In this document: one piece after another, positions 1 through 6,621 of the stretch
Layout of the letters: each line of letters opens with the position of its first letter
Numbering within the stretch: position 1 is the stretch's first letter
From: Firmicutes bacterium UBA3932
GTDB lineage: Bacteria > Bacillota > Clostridia > Peptostreptococcales > Anaerovoracaceae
Direction of reading: 5' to 3'
NCBI GenBank assembly: GCA_002385825.1
Contig: DGEG01000013.1
Span: forward strand, 739-12,938
Length of the DNA: 12,200 bases
The notes under the pieces: generated by a model
Told to the model about the DNA's origin: nothing
What the model saw: only the letters and a program-made list of their open reading frames with translations
Databases searched by the model: none
Translations under genes and position numbers: made by a program

Positions 1-93
1 CACGCAGCGCGTAGCCGTCGAGCGCTCCTTATTACTGACACCTTTAGGTTTAAAGAATCGGATCCAAATGCGGATCCGGAAAGGGAAGGGTGA
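1..93 (+). CDS. ortB: 2-amino-4-oxopentanoate thiolase subunit, 3' end only (OrtB)
   Basis: The first reading frame is open from base 1 to a TGA at 91-93 and encodes 30 residues, beginning HAARSRRALLITDTFRFKES. The gene starts upstream of the window. OrtB is the PLP-binding subunit of the CoA-dependent thiolase that cleaves 2-amino-4-oxopentanoate to acetyl-CoA and D-alanine, the last step of oxidative ornithine degradation. The assignment rests on position: in C. sticklandii the order is ord-ortA-ortB-oraS-oraE. It also rests on the tail having normal coding character and ending 6 bases before oraS, as expected in an operon. With only 30 residues no domain or catalytic residue can be checked, so the name is an inference from context. 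A perfect 7-bp hairpin (59-78) lies inside this tail. Confidence 0.65.
   Translation, partial: HAARSRRALLITDTFRFKESDPNADPEREG
59..78 (+). other. Intercistronic hairpin at the ortB/oraS junction
   Basis: CGGATCC (59-65) pairs perfectly with GGATCCG (72-78) across a 6-base loop. It lies in the last codons of ortB and ends just before the purine-rich oraS ribosome binding site (81-90). There is no U-tract, so it is not a terminator. It could affect mRNA stability or translation of oraS. The pairing is seen directly; the role is inferred. Confidence 0.4.
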
Positions 94-99
94 TACAAG

Positions 100-456
100 A
101 TGAAAAGAGCAGATGATTTTGAAGAAAGACGCAAACATCTGGCAAACCTCACCGATGAAGAGCTCTATGAACGGTTTTGGAAACTGACTGAGAAAGTGGT
201 GGACCCATTGCTTGAACTGGGACGGAAGAACACGACACCTTCCATCGAGCGCTCTGTGCTGCTTCGCATGGGCATTTCGTCCCTCGATGCAAAGCCCATC
301 GTCGAAGGCTGCATAGACAGGGGGTTGATCGGAAAAGGGGCCGGCCATGTAGTTTTCAAGCTTGCCAAGGCAAAAAACATTTCCATCCAGGAAGCCGGAA
401 AAATGCTGGCGGAAGGCAAGTGCTGGGATGAAGTCGTTGCCCTGTTCAAAGCGTAA
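100..456 (+). CDS. oraS: D-ornithine 4,5-aminomutase, small subunit OraS
   Basis: This is the small subunit of D-ornithine 4,5-aminomutase, an adenosylcobalamin- and PLP-dependent enzyme that moves the terminal amino group of D-ornithine to C4, giving (2R,4S)-2,4-diaminopentanoate. The protein has 118 residues, close to the ~121 of C. sticklandii OraS. It shares with that protein, as I remember it, the start MKRADDF, the block NTTPSIERSVLLRMG and the block GKGAGH. No cofactor-binding motif is expected here; the small subunit supports the catalytic large chain in a heterotetramer. The ATG at 100 follows a purine-rich stretch (81-90) and lies 6 bases after the ortB stop. The stop is 14 bases before the oraE start, so the two subunits are almost certainly translated from one message. 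Confidence 0.95.
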   Translation: MKRADDFEERRKHLANLTDEELYERFWKLTEKVVDPLLELGRKNTTPSIERSVLLRMGISSLDAKPIVEGCIDRGLIGKGAGHVVFKLAKAKNISIQEAGKMLAEGKCWDEVVALFKA

Positions 457-470
457 GGGAGGTGCAGGAG

Positions 471-2690
471 ATGGAAGATAAAAAACTTGCTCCAAATGAA
501 AAACTTGACATCGAAAATATCCTGAAGGACCTTGATAAATATAGGCCGAAGAGAAGAGGCTGGACTTGGAGAACTCCGGAGCCTGGCCTGAAAATGGGGC
601 CCTTTACCTATCGAGAAGCCACGACTCCCCTGCAAAAAGGAGTGGGGCTTCCCTCTTCCAAATATTTCGACTGGATCGACCCCCAGCCCCAGGCCGTCAT
701 CACTACGGAAATCGCTTCCGGACGTTTTGAAGATGATATCCGCAGGATGAGAATGGCTGCCTGGCACGGAGCGGACCATATCATGGTCATCCGTACGGCG
801 GGTCAGTCCCATATGGACGGTCTCATTGAAGGAACTCCCCAGGGGGTGGGCGGCGTGCCCATCACCCGTAAACAGGTCCGGGCCCAGAGAAAAGCCCTGG
901 ACTTGATCGAGGAAGAAGTGGGAAGACCCATCAATTACCATTCCTACGTTTCCGGCGTTGCGGGGCCGGAAGTGGCGGTGATGTTCGCCGAAGAAGGCGT
1001 CAACGGCGCTCACCAGGATCCACAGTACAATGTGCTTTACCGGAACATCAACATGGTTCGTTCCTTTGTGGATGCCTGCGAATCCAAGAAAGTAATGGCC
1101 TGGGCCGATATTGCCCAGATCGACGGCGCTCACAATGCCAACGCCACTGCCAGGGAGGCATGGAAAGTCATGCCTGAACTCATCGTTCAGCATGCAATTA
1201 ACAGCCTCTTCTCCGAGAAAGTAGGAATTAAACCTGCGAACATCTGCCTGTCAACGGTACCGCCTACGGCACCTCCGGCTCCCTGCGTATTCATGGACCT
1301 GCCCTATGCGGTAGCTCTCCGGGAACTCTGCGACAAATACAAGATGAGGGCGCAGATGAATACCAAGTACATGGAAGCTTCAGCAAGAGAAGCAACAGTA
1401 ACCCATGTTCTCAATATGCTGATTTCCAAGCTGACCAGCGCCGACATTCAATCCACCATCACCCCTGATGAAGGAAGAAACGTTCCCTGGCATATTTACA
1501 ACATCGAGGCCTGCGACACTGCAAAACAGACATTGATCGGACTTGACGGTCTCATGGAAATGGTTCAGCTGAAGGAAGAGGGACCTCTTCGCAAGATGGT
1601 GAGGGAAATCAAGGAGAGGGCCTGCCTCTTTATGGAGGAAATCGTAGAGATCGGCGGCTACTTCAAGGCCGTAGAAGAAGGATTCTTCGTTGATTCCGGA
1701 TTCTATCCCGAGCGAAACGGTGACGGCATCGTCCGCAAGATCGATGGCGGTGTAGGAAATAACACCGTCTATCCCAGGGACGAAGACTACTTTGCGCCGG
1801 TAACAGCCCACTTTGGATATAACAATGTTGCCCAGTACGATCCCGATGCGGTGGACGATCCTGCCAAACTCATCGGCGGATGCACCTTCGAGGATCCGGA
1901 CAAGATCGTCTTCATTGACGAACTGGACGAACAGGACAACGTCTATGTGCGCCTTGAGGAGACCAAGGAGTACAGGAACAGCAATTTACTCAAGCCCGAA
2001 ATGGAATGGGCTGCCGACGGCACGGTTTTGGTGACCTTGTTCATACCGGCAAATAAGCGGGTTGCAGAGGTGGCCGCTATAGAATTCGCAAAGAAGATGA
2101 ATCTGGAAGATCCGGAGGTCATCAACCGGGAAGTCATGCAGGAGGCTGAAGGTACGCGCATCGAGCTCAAGGGCAAGTTGCCCTTCCATGTTGATGTAAA
2201 CGAGCTGGTCATTCCTCCCGAGCCCCACGTACTTTCCGACGAAGAAATCCGCAAGGATGTGGAAAAATACCCGCTTAAGGTGGTATGCGGCACAGTGGGA
2301 GAAGACGAACATTCCGTGGGATTGCGTGAAATTATCGACATCAAGCACGGCGGAATTGAGCGGTTCGGCATCGAGGTCCACTATCTTGGAACGTCGGTAC
2401 CCGTGGAAAAGCTTGTAGACGCAGCCGTTGAACTCAAAGCCGACGCCATCCTGGCTTCTACCATCATCAGCCACGATGATATTCACTACAAAAATATGAA
2501 GCAAATTCATGAGCTGGCGGTAGAAAAAGGCATTCGCGACAATGTAATTATCATTGCGGGAGGAACTCAGGTTATTCCTGAAAATGCGGTCAAGACCGGA
2601 ATCGATGCGGGATTCGGCAGAAACACCCGCGGTATCGACGTGGCAACTTTCTTAATTGAAAAGAGAAGGGAAATGCGCGGCGAGAAATAA
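471..2690 (+). CDS. oraE: D-ornithine 4,5-aminomutase, large catalytic subunit OraE
   Basis: OraE is the catalytic subunit that binds adenosylcobalamin and PLP and carries out the radical 1,2-amino shift on D-ornithine. It is a 739-residue cytoplasmic protein. The N-terminal ~550 residues form the PLP/substrate TIM-barrel part, including the segments ITTEIASGRFEDDIRRMR, WHGADHIMVIRTAGQSH and EEGVNGAHQDPQYNV. The C-terminal ~130 residues are a Rossmann cobalamin domain with the DxHxxG motif (D612-E-H614-S-V-G617), where His614 should be the lower cobalt ligand. Lys625, in IDIKHGG, corresponds to the Lys629 that binds PLP in the C. sticklandii enzyme, 11 residues after the cobalamin histidine as in that protein. 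I chose ATG 471 because AAGGGAGG (455-462) lies 8 bases upstream. A GTG at 462 would add three residues but overlaps that site. The gene is intact, with no missing key residue. Confidence 0.97.
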   Translation: MEDKKLAPNEKLDIENILKDLDKYRPKRRGWTWRTPEPGLKMGPFTYREATTPLQKGVGLPSSKYFDWIDPQPQAVITTEIASGRFEDDIRRMRMAAWHGADHIMVIRTAGQSHMDGLIEGTPQGVGGVPITRKQVRAQRKALDLIEEEVGRPINYHSYVSGVAGPEVAVMFAEEGVNGAHQDPQYNVLYRNINMVRSFVDACESKKVMAWADIAQIDGAHNANATAREAWKVMPELIVQHAINSLFSEKVGIKPANICLSTVPPTAPPAPCVFMDLPYAVALRELCDKYKMRAQMNTKYMEASAREATVTHVLNMLISKLTSADIQSTITPDEGRNVPWHIYNIEACDTAKQTLIGLDGLMEMVQLKEEGPLRKMVREIKERACLFMEEIVEIGGYFKAVEEGFFVDSGFYPERNGDGIVRKIDGGVGNNTVYPRDEDYFAPVTAHFGYNNVAQYDPDAVDDPAKLIGGCTFEDPDKIVFIDELDEQDNVYVRLEETKEYRNSNLLKPEMEWAADGTVLVTLFIPANKRVAEVAAIEFAKKMNLEDPEVINREVMQEAEGTRIELKGKLPFHVDVNELVIPPEPHVLSDEEIRKDVEKYPLKVVCGTVGEDEHSVGLREIIDIKHGGIERFGIEVHYLGTSVPVEKLVDAAVELKADAILASTIISHDDIHYKNMKQIHELAVEKGIRDNVIIIAGGTQVIPENAVKTGIDAGFGRNTRGIDVATFLIEKRREMRGEK

Positions 2691-2697
2691 TATCTAA

Positions 2698-2752
2698 TAT
2701 GCAGAGGGATGGTTCTCGGCTCATACACGCCGGAATCATTCCTCTTGCCATA
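2698..2752 (+). other. Long intercistronic hairpin between oraE and the GlmL-like gene
   Basis: The 101-base gap between oraE and the next gene folds into an extended stem. Bases 2698-2720 pair with 2729-2752 through about 22 base pairs, three of them G-U wobbles, with single-base bulges at 2717, 2746 and 2749 and an 8-base loop (2721-2728). No U-run follows, so a classic terminator is unlikely. The AGGAGG site of the next gene (2781-2786) lies 28 bases downstream and is not in the stem. Plausible roles are mRNA processing or 3'-end protection of the abundant oraSE message; this is inference. Confidence 0.55.
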
Positions 2753-2791
2753 CTTTGAGCAACGAATTCAGAGGCCCCTTAGGAGGTAAGG

Positions 2792-4159
2792 ATGAAAATA
2801 GACGTTCTGGTTGCCGAAATCGGCTCCACAACCACATTGGTAAATGCGTTTCACAATATAGGCACGGACAACCCTGAGTTCTTCGGCCAGGGGCAGGCGC
2901 CAACAACGGTGTTGGACGGGGATGTACGGATCGGGCTGAAGGGCGCCATCGAAGACCTGTGTAAGAATAAAGGCGTGTCCTCCATCGAATACGAGGAGAT
3001 GCTGGCAACTTCCAGTGCAGCGGGAGGCTTGAAAATGACCGTCCACGGTCTTGTCTACGACATGACCGTCAAGGCGGCCAGAGAAGCCGCCTTGGGCGCA
3101 GGGGCCAACATCCACCTGGTAACGGCGGGCCGCCTGCGCCGGACGGACCTCCAAAAAATCAAAGAAATCCATCCAAACCTGATTATGATTGCGGGAGGAG
3201 TGGATTACGGGGAAAGGGACACGGCTATTTACAACGCGGAGATGATCCGTTCCCTGGATCTTTCCATTCCCATCATATATGCAGGAAATGTGGAGAACCA
3301 GGATGAAATGCGTCTCATCTTCGAAGACGCCAAAGCGCCTCTCTATATCGTTGAAAACGTCTATCCCAAAATTGACGAGCTCAATGTGGAACCGGCCCGA
3401 AAAATCATTCAGGATGCCTTCGAGGATCACATCATCCAGGCTCCCGGAATGGAACACATACGGGATATGGTGGGCGGGCCAATCATTCCCACTCCGGGCG
3501 CGGTAATGGAATGCGCTAAGCTCTTGTACGAATATCTGGGCGATTTAATGGTGCTGGACGTAGGAGGAGCCACCACGGACCTTCATTCAGTAACCGATGG
3601 CTCCGAAGAAATCTCCAGGATCCTGGTCAGTCCGGAACCGAAGGCTAAGCGCACGGTGGAAGGAGACCTGGGCGTCTATCTCAACATGAAGAATATTGTC
3701 AACAGCATCGGACGGGACAAGCTGGAAGAAGAGCTTGATTTCGATATCGATAAAGTTATGGAAAACTATAAATTCGTACCTCAAACAAAGGAAGAGGTCC
3801 GCTTTGTAGAGCGTCTTACCAAAGAAGCGGTAATCAAAGCAACGGAGCGCCACGCGGGCCGCATCCGCTATGTTTACGGTCCCACGGGAAGGTCCACTTT
3901 GGCCGAGGGAAAGGATCTGTCCCAAATAAAATACATTATAGGGACCGGCGGGGCGCTGACCCGACTTCCCGAACGGATCAATATTATGAAGGCCATTGCC
4001 AGGCACAATGAAACCGGATTGCTGCTTTTCCCCAATACGGAGGCAGAAATACTCGTGGACAACGACTATATCATGGCATCGCTGGGGGTACTTTCCAAAC
4101 GTTACAGGGATGCGGCAGTCTACTTCCTTGAGAAGAGCCTGAGGCAGAAGCTGGTATAA
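2792..4159 (+). CDS. GlmL/MutL-like ASKHA-fold ATPase, putative aminomutase reactivating factor
   Basis: This 455-residue protein belongs to the GlmL/MutL family, named for its place beside the cobalamin-dependent glutamate mutase genes; it is unrelated to DNA-repair MutL. It shows an actin/Hsp70-type nucleotide fold: a phosphate-1 loop near the start (EIGSTTT, residues 9-15), a phosphate-2 motif (D256-V-G-G-A-T-T-D263) and a C-terminal adenosine motif (I383-G-T-G-G-A-L). No membrane segment is visible. Family members accompany adenosylcobalamin mutases and are thought to exchange damaged cofactor or assist assembly. In this operon the natural client is OraSE, which inactivates when the cofactor is lost or oxidised. 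The start is secure, with AGGAGG (2781-2786) 5 bases before ATG 2792. Annotation pipelines may call it 'methylaspartate mutase accessory protein'. No glutamate mutase gene is visible here, so that name would mislead. Confidence 0.85.
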   Translation: MKIDVLVAEIGSTTTLVNAFHNIGTDNPEFFGQGQAPTTVLDGDVRIGLKGAIEDLCKNKGVSSIEYEEMLATSSAAGGLKMTVHGLVYDMTVKAAREAALGAGANIHLVTAGRLRRTDLQKIKEIHPNLIMIAGGVDYGERDTAIYNAEMIRSLDLSIPIIYAGNVENQDEMRLIFEDAKAPLYIVENVYPKIDELNVEPARKIIQDAFEDHIIQAPGMEHIRDMVGGPIIPTPGAVMECAKLLYEYLGDLMVLDVGGATTDLHSVTDGSEEISRILVSPEPKAKRTVEGDLGVYLNMKNIVNSIGRDKLEEELDFDIDKVMENYKFVPQTKEEVRFVERLTKEAVIKATERHAGRIRYVYGPTGRSTLAEGKDLSQIKYIIGTGGALTRLPERINIMKAIARHNETGLLLFPNTEAEILVDNDYIMASLGVLSKRYRDAAVYFLEKSLRQKLV

Positions 4160-4190
4160 ATTCCTGAAAAAATTTTACCGGGGTTGCGCG

Positions 4191-4230
4191 CATGCGTGCA
4201 GACGAAAGAAAAACTGTGTGCACTCGTATG
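4191..4230 (+). other. Intercistronic hairpin between the GlmL-like gene and orr
   Basis: Bases 4191-4200 (CATGCGTGCA) pair with 4219-4230 in two 5-bp blocks separated by a 2-base bulge (4224-4225), with one G-U pair and an 18-base loop. It sits in the 96-base gap before orr; the orr ribosome binding site AAGGGGG (4241-4247) is outside the stem. It is weaker than the 2698-2752 hairpin and may be chance. Confidence 0.35.
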
Positions 4231-4255
4231 TTAATCTGAGAAGGGGGCAATTGAC

Positions 4256-5332
4256 ATGTATCCCAGATTGGTATTCGATTTGAGTAAAGTGAAACAGAAT
4301 TTGGATACGATCAGCAATTTGGTTAAAAAGGGAGGATGTTCCCTCATGATTGTGACCAAGTCCTTCTGTGCCGACCGTCGAATGGCGGAGCTCATAGCCG
4401 CCCACCCCGGTGTGGATTATTTCGCCGACTCCAGAATACAGAATATAAAAAATTACTGCGACTTGCCCAAAGAAACGGTGCTTCTTCGCCTTCCCCAGCC
4501 TTGGGAGGTTGAAGAGGTGGTTCGCTATGCTGATATCAGCTTTAACTCCGAAATATCCACGATCCGGCTCTTAAATGAAGAAGCTGCCAAGCAGGATAGA
4601 ATCCACAGAATCGTGCTGATGATCGATTTGGGAGATCTGAGAGAAGGGCTGTTTTTCCGGGAGCGGGATACTATCTATGAGACGGTGGAGGAAATCCTCA
4701 AGCTGTCCAATATTCAACTCTTTGGCCTGGGAGTCAATCTGACCTGTTACGGTGCAATAATTCCGAAACACGACAATTTATCCATACTGGTACAGCTTGC
4801 CGAAGATATCAGAGCCAGATACAATCTGGAACTGCCCATGGTTTCCGGGGGCAATTCCAGCTCTCTATACTTGATTGAAAAGGGTGAGCTTCCGGAAGGC
4901 ATCAACAATCTGCGCATCGGGGAGGCGTTTATCCTGGGAAACGAGACGGCTTACGGCCAATGTATTGCCGGCACCAATGGGGACGCCATCGTCTTAGAAG
5001 CTCAGATTATCGAACTGAAGACCAAACCGTCCGTACCCATCGGTGAAGCGGGCATGGATGCTTTCGGCCAGCGGCCGGTTTATGAAGACAGGGGCAACAT
5101 CAAAAGGGCGATTTTGGCCATCGGAAAGCAGGATGCGGATATAGACAGCATGACGCCCATAGACCCGGATATCGATATACTGGGAGCAAGTTCTGATCAT
5201 CTCATCATGGATGTGACCCCTTCGAAAAAAGAATACAAAGTCGGAGATGTAATTTCCTTTACACTGGGATACGGAGGCCTGTTAAAGGCAGCAACCAGCA
5301 ACTATGTGAACAGAACGTACATCGGCGATTAA
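4256..5332 (+). CDS. orr: Ornithine racemase, PLP-dependent (Orr)
   Basis: Orr interconverts L- and D-ornithine and supplies the D-isomer needed by OraSE. The 358-residue protein is of the alanine/ornithine racemase family (fold-type III PLP enzymes, N-terminal TIM barrel and C-terminal beta domain). Lys35 in MIVTKSFCAD is the expected PLP Schiff-base lysine. FADSRIQN follows the next strand as in the family. SGGNSSS (197-203) and RIGEAF (220-225) match the PLP-phosphate region. The C-terminal part (about 230-358) fits the beta domain. The start is well placed, with AAGGGGG (4241-4247) 8 bases before ATG 4256. The substrate is inferred from the operon; the sequence alone would also allow alanine, serine or broad specificity. 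No terminator is visible directly after the stop, but a new promoter begins 10 bases later. Confidence 0.9.
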   Translation: MYPRLVFDLSKVKQNLDTISNLVKKGGCSLMIVTKSFCADRRMAELIAAHPGVDYFADSRIQNIKNYCDLPKETVLLRLPQPWEVEEVVRYADISFNSEISTIRLLNEEAAKQDRIHRIVLMIDLGDLREGLFFRERDTIYETVEEILKLSNIQLFGLGVNLTCYGAIIPKHDNLSILVQLAEDIRARYNLELPMVSGGNSSSLYLIEKGELPEGINNLRIGEAFILGNETAYGQCIAGTNGDAIVLEAQIIELKTKPSVPIGEAGMDAFGQRPVYEDRGNIKRAILAIGKQDADIDSMTPIDPDIDILGASSDHLIMDVTPSKKEYKVGDVISFTLGYGGLLKAATSNYVNRTYIGD

Positions 5333-5341
5333 CAATCAACC

Positions 5342-5370
5342 TTGCCTGGACGCACAAAGTATTATATACT
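5342..5370 (+). promoter_or_regulatory. Sigma-70-type promoter for the small ORF and glycerate dehydrogenase
   Basis: A -35 box TTGCCT (5342-5347) and a -10 box TATACT (5365-5370, five of six consensus bases) are separated by exactly 17 bases. They lie just after the orr stop, in a gap with no other gene. The position implies that the downstream unit can be transcribed independently of the ornithine operon. A dyad, AGTAT-TAT-ATACT (5358-5370), covers the -10 box. Confidence 0.55.
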
Positions 5371-5389
5371 AAGTGCTAATTTACTAAGT
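5367..5389 (+). repeat. Direct repeat overlapping the -10 box, candidate operator
   Basis: TACTAAGT occurs at 5367-5374 and again at 5382-5389, a period of 15 bases. The first copy overlaps the -10 box and the second covers the expected start of transcription. This is a typical place for a repressor to bind. No regulator gene is in the window, so the binding protein is unknown. Confidence 0.4.
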
Positions 5390-5426
5390 TGTCGGTTATA
5401 TATGTGTTTAAAGGCAGGGATTTGGC

Positions 5427-5603
5427 ATGGAAAAATTTTTATTTTCGCTGGGAATCATAGTTGGAAAAAGGAAACGAATCATCGCCGCGTCGACATCCAG
5501 GATTAATTCGGAGAATCGGCTCACTATTCCAGATTTCTTGCGAAAAAACAGCATCACCGTTGAGAATACTATGAAAACGGCAAGAGAATTGATAAAGAGG
5601 TAA
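5427..5603 (+). CDS. Small basic protein of unknown function (58 residues)
   Basis: This short open frame was found by reading the gap between orr and the dehydrogenase. It starts ATG 5427, with a weak purine-rich site (AAGGCAGGGA, 5411-5420) 6 bases upstream, and ends TAA 5601-5603, 5 bases before the next start. It encodes MEKFLFSLGIIVGKRKR at the N terminus, a short hydrophobic stretch followed by a basic cluster, and ends in a helix-like segment rich in Lys, Arg and Glu. I do not recognise it and see no known motif. Support comes from its fit between a good promoter and the dehydrogenase start. The ribosome binding site of the next gene (AAAGAGG, 5594-5600) overlaps its last codons, as with coupled genes. 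It could instead be a leader peptide, a degraded gene remnant, or a chance frame. Confidence 0.4.
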   Translation: MEKFLFSLGIIVGKRKRIIAASTSRINSENRLTIPDFLRKNSITVENTMKTARELIKR

Positions 5604-5608
5604 GGGCT

Positions 5609-6565
5609 ATGAAGATAGTTATTTTAGATGGTTATACGGAGAATCCCGGCGATTTGAGCTGGGAGGGCTTTGAGAGACTCGGAGATCTGACCGTATATGA
5701 CCGGACATCGCCGGAAGATATTATTCCTCGGATCGGCGATGCGGAGATTGTCATAATAAACAAGACACCGCTTAGAGCGGAGACTTTTGCTGCCTGCCCC
5801 CAAATCAAATATGTAGGCGTCTTGGCCACGGGTTACGATGTGGTGGATATAGAGGCGGCAAAGTCCGCCGGAGTCGTGGTAACGAATATTCCCACTTATG
5901 GGACGGCAGCGGTGGCTCAATACGTTTTTGCGCTGCTGCTTGAGATATGCCATCATGTAGAGCATCATAACAGAGCTGTCCATGAAGGCCGCTGGACCGC
6001 AAACCCGGATTTCTGCTTTTGGGATTATCCTCTGATCGAGCTTGCGGGAAAAACCATGGGTATCATCGGTTTCGGACGCATCGGCCAGAATACAGCGAAG
6101 ATCGCTGCGGCCATGGGGATGGACGTTCTGGCATACGACGAATATCCTAACGATGCGGGTAAAGAACTCGGAAAATATGTCTCTCTGGACGAGCTACTGG
6201 CAAAATCGGATGTCATTTCCCTGCATTGTCCACTACTACCCTCTACAAAGGGTATCATCAATAAGGAAACCATAGGGAAGATGAAGGACGGTGTGATCCT
6301 CATTAACACGTCCCGGGGGCCGCTTATTGTAGAGGAAGATCTGAAAGAGGCGCTGGATTCGGGCAAGGTTTATGCGGCGGCAGTAGATGTGGTGTCAAAG
6401 GAACCGATAGAGGCGGATAATCCGCTGCTCAGCGCGAAAAATTGCATTATCACTCCCCATATTGCCTGGGCCGCAAAAGAATCCCGGGAAAGGCTGATGA
6501 ATATCGCAGTGGCCAACCTGGAAGCCTTTTTAAAAGGTTCACCCCAAAACGTAGTAAATAAATAA
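5609..6565 (+). CDS. hprA: D-2-hydroxyacid dehydrogenase, probable glycerate dehydrogenase / hydroxypyruvate reductase
   Basis: This 318-residue enzyme probably reduces hydroxypyruvate to D-glycerate, or runs in reverse, with NAD(H). It is a full-length D-isomer-specific 2-hydroxyacid dehydrogenase. The Rossmann glycine motif is G154-F-G-R-I-G159, with Asp177 (YDEYP) at the end of the second strand, which favours NAD over NADP. The catalytic set is present: Arg236 (NTSRGPLI), Glu265 (SKEP) and His284 (TPHIAW). The N-terminal DGYTENPGDLSWEGFERLG resembles clostridial glycerate dehydrogenases. ATG 5609 has AAAGAGG 8 bases upstream. The downstream glycerate kinase supports glycerate as substrate, but family members also act on glyoxylate, D-lactate or other 2-ketoacids, and sequence alone does not exclude those. 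The gene is followed directly by a strong terminator hairpin. Confidence 0.85.
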   Translation: MKIVILDGYTENPGDLSWEGFERLGDLTVYDRTSPEDIIPRIGDAEIVIINKTPLRAETFAACPQIKYVGVLATGYDVVDIEAAKSAGVVVTNIPTYGTAAVAQYVFALLLEICHHVEHHNRAVHEGRWTANPDFCFWDYPLIELAGKTMGIIGFGRIGQNTAKIAAAMGMDVLAYDEYPNDAGKELGKYVSLDELLAKSDVISLHCPLLPSTKGIINKETIGKMKDGVILINTSRGPLIVEEDLKEALDSGKVYAAAVDVVSKEPIEADNPLLSAKNCIITPHIAWAAKESRERLMNIAVANLEAFLKGSPQNVVNK

Positions 6566-6566
6566 C

Positions 6567-6601
6567 AAAAAATCAAAAGGGACTGTCCCTTTTGATTTTT
6601 T
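6567..6601. terminator. Perfect bidirectional Rho-independent terminator
   Basis: A 17-base left arm (6567-6583, six A then TCAAAAGGGAC) and a perfectly complementary right arm (6585-6601, ending in six T) are separated by a single T (6584). The outer A/T runs give a U-tract on either strand. It begins 2 bases after the hprA stop and ends 20 bases before the glycerate kinase ATG, so it should end or attenuate transcription between the two genes. Confidence 0.85.
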
Positions 6602-6621
6602 GAAAGGTGTGCAGACAGGAA

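Noticed and set aside
462..470. GTG start for oraE at 462
   Set aside because: It overlaps the AAGGGAGG ribosome site that is ideally spaced for ATG 471.
165..1193. Long - strand open frame (342 codons) opposite oraS/oraE
   Set aside because: It lies antisense to two clearly identified genes, has no ribosome site or recognisable protein, and is explained by codon bias of the + strand genes.
6607..6621. GTG start for glycerate kinase at 6607
   Set aside because: It abuts the terminator with no room for a ribosome site, and the family start matches ATG 6622.
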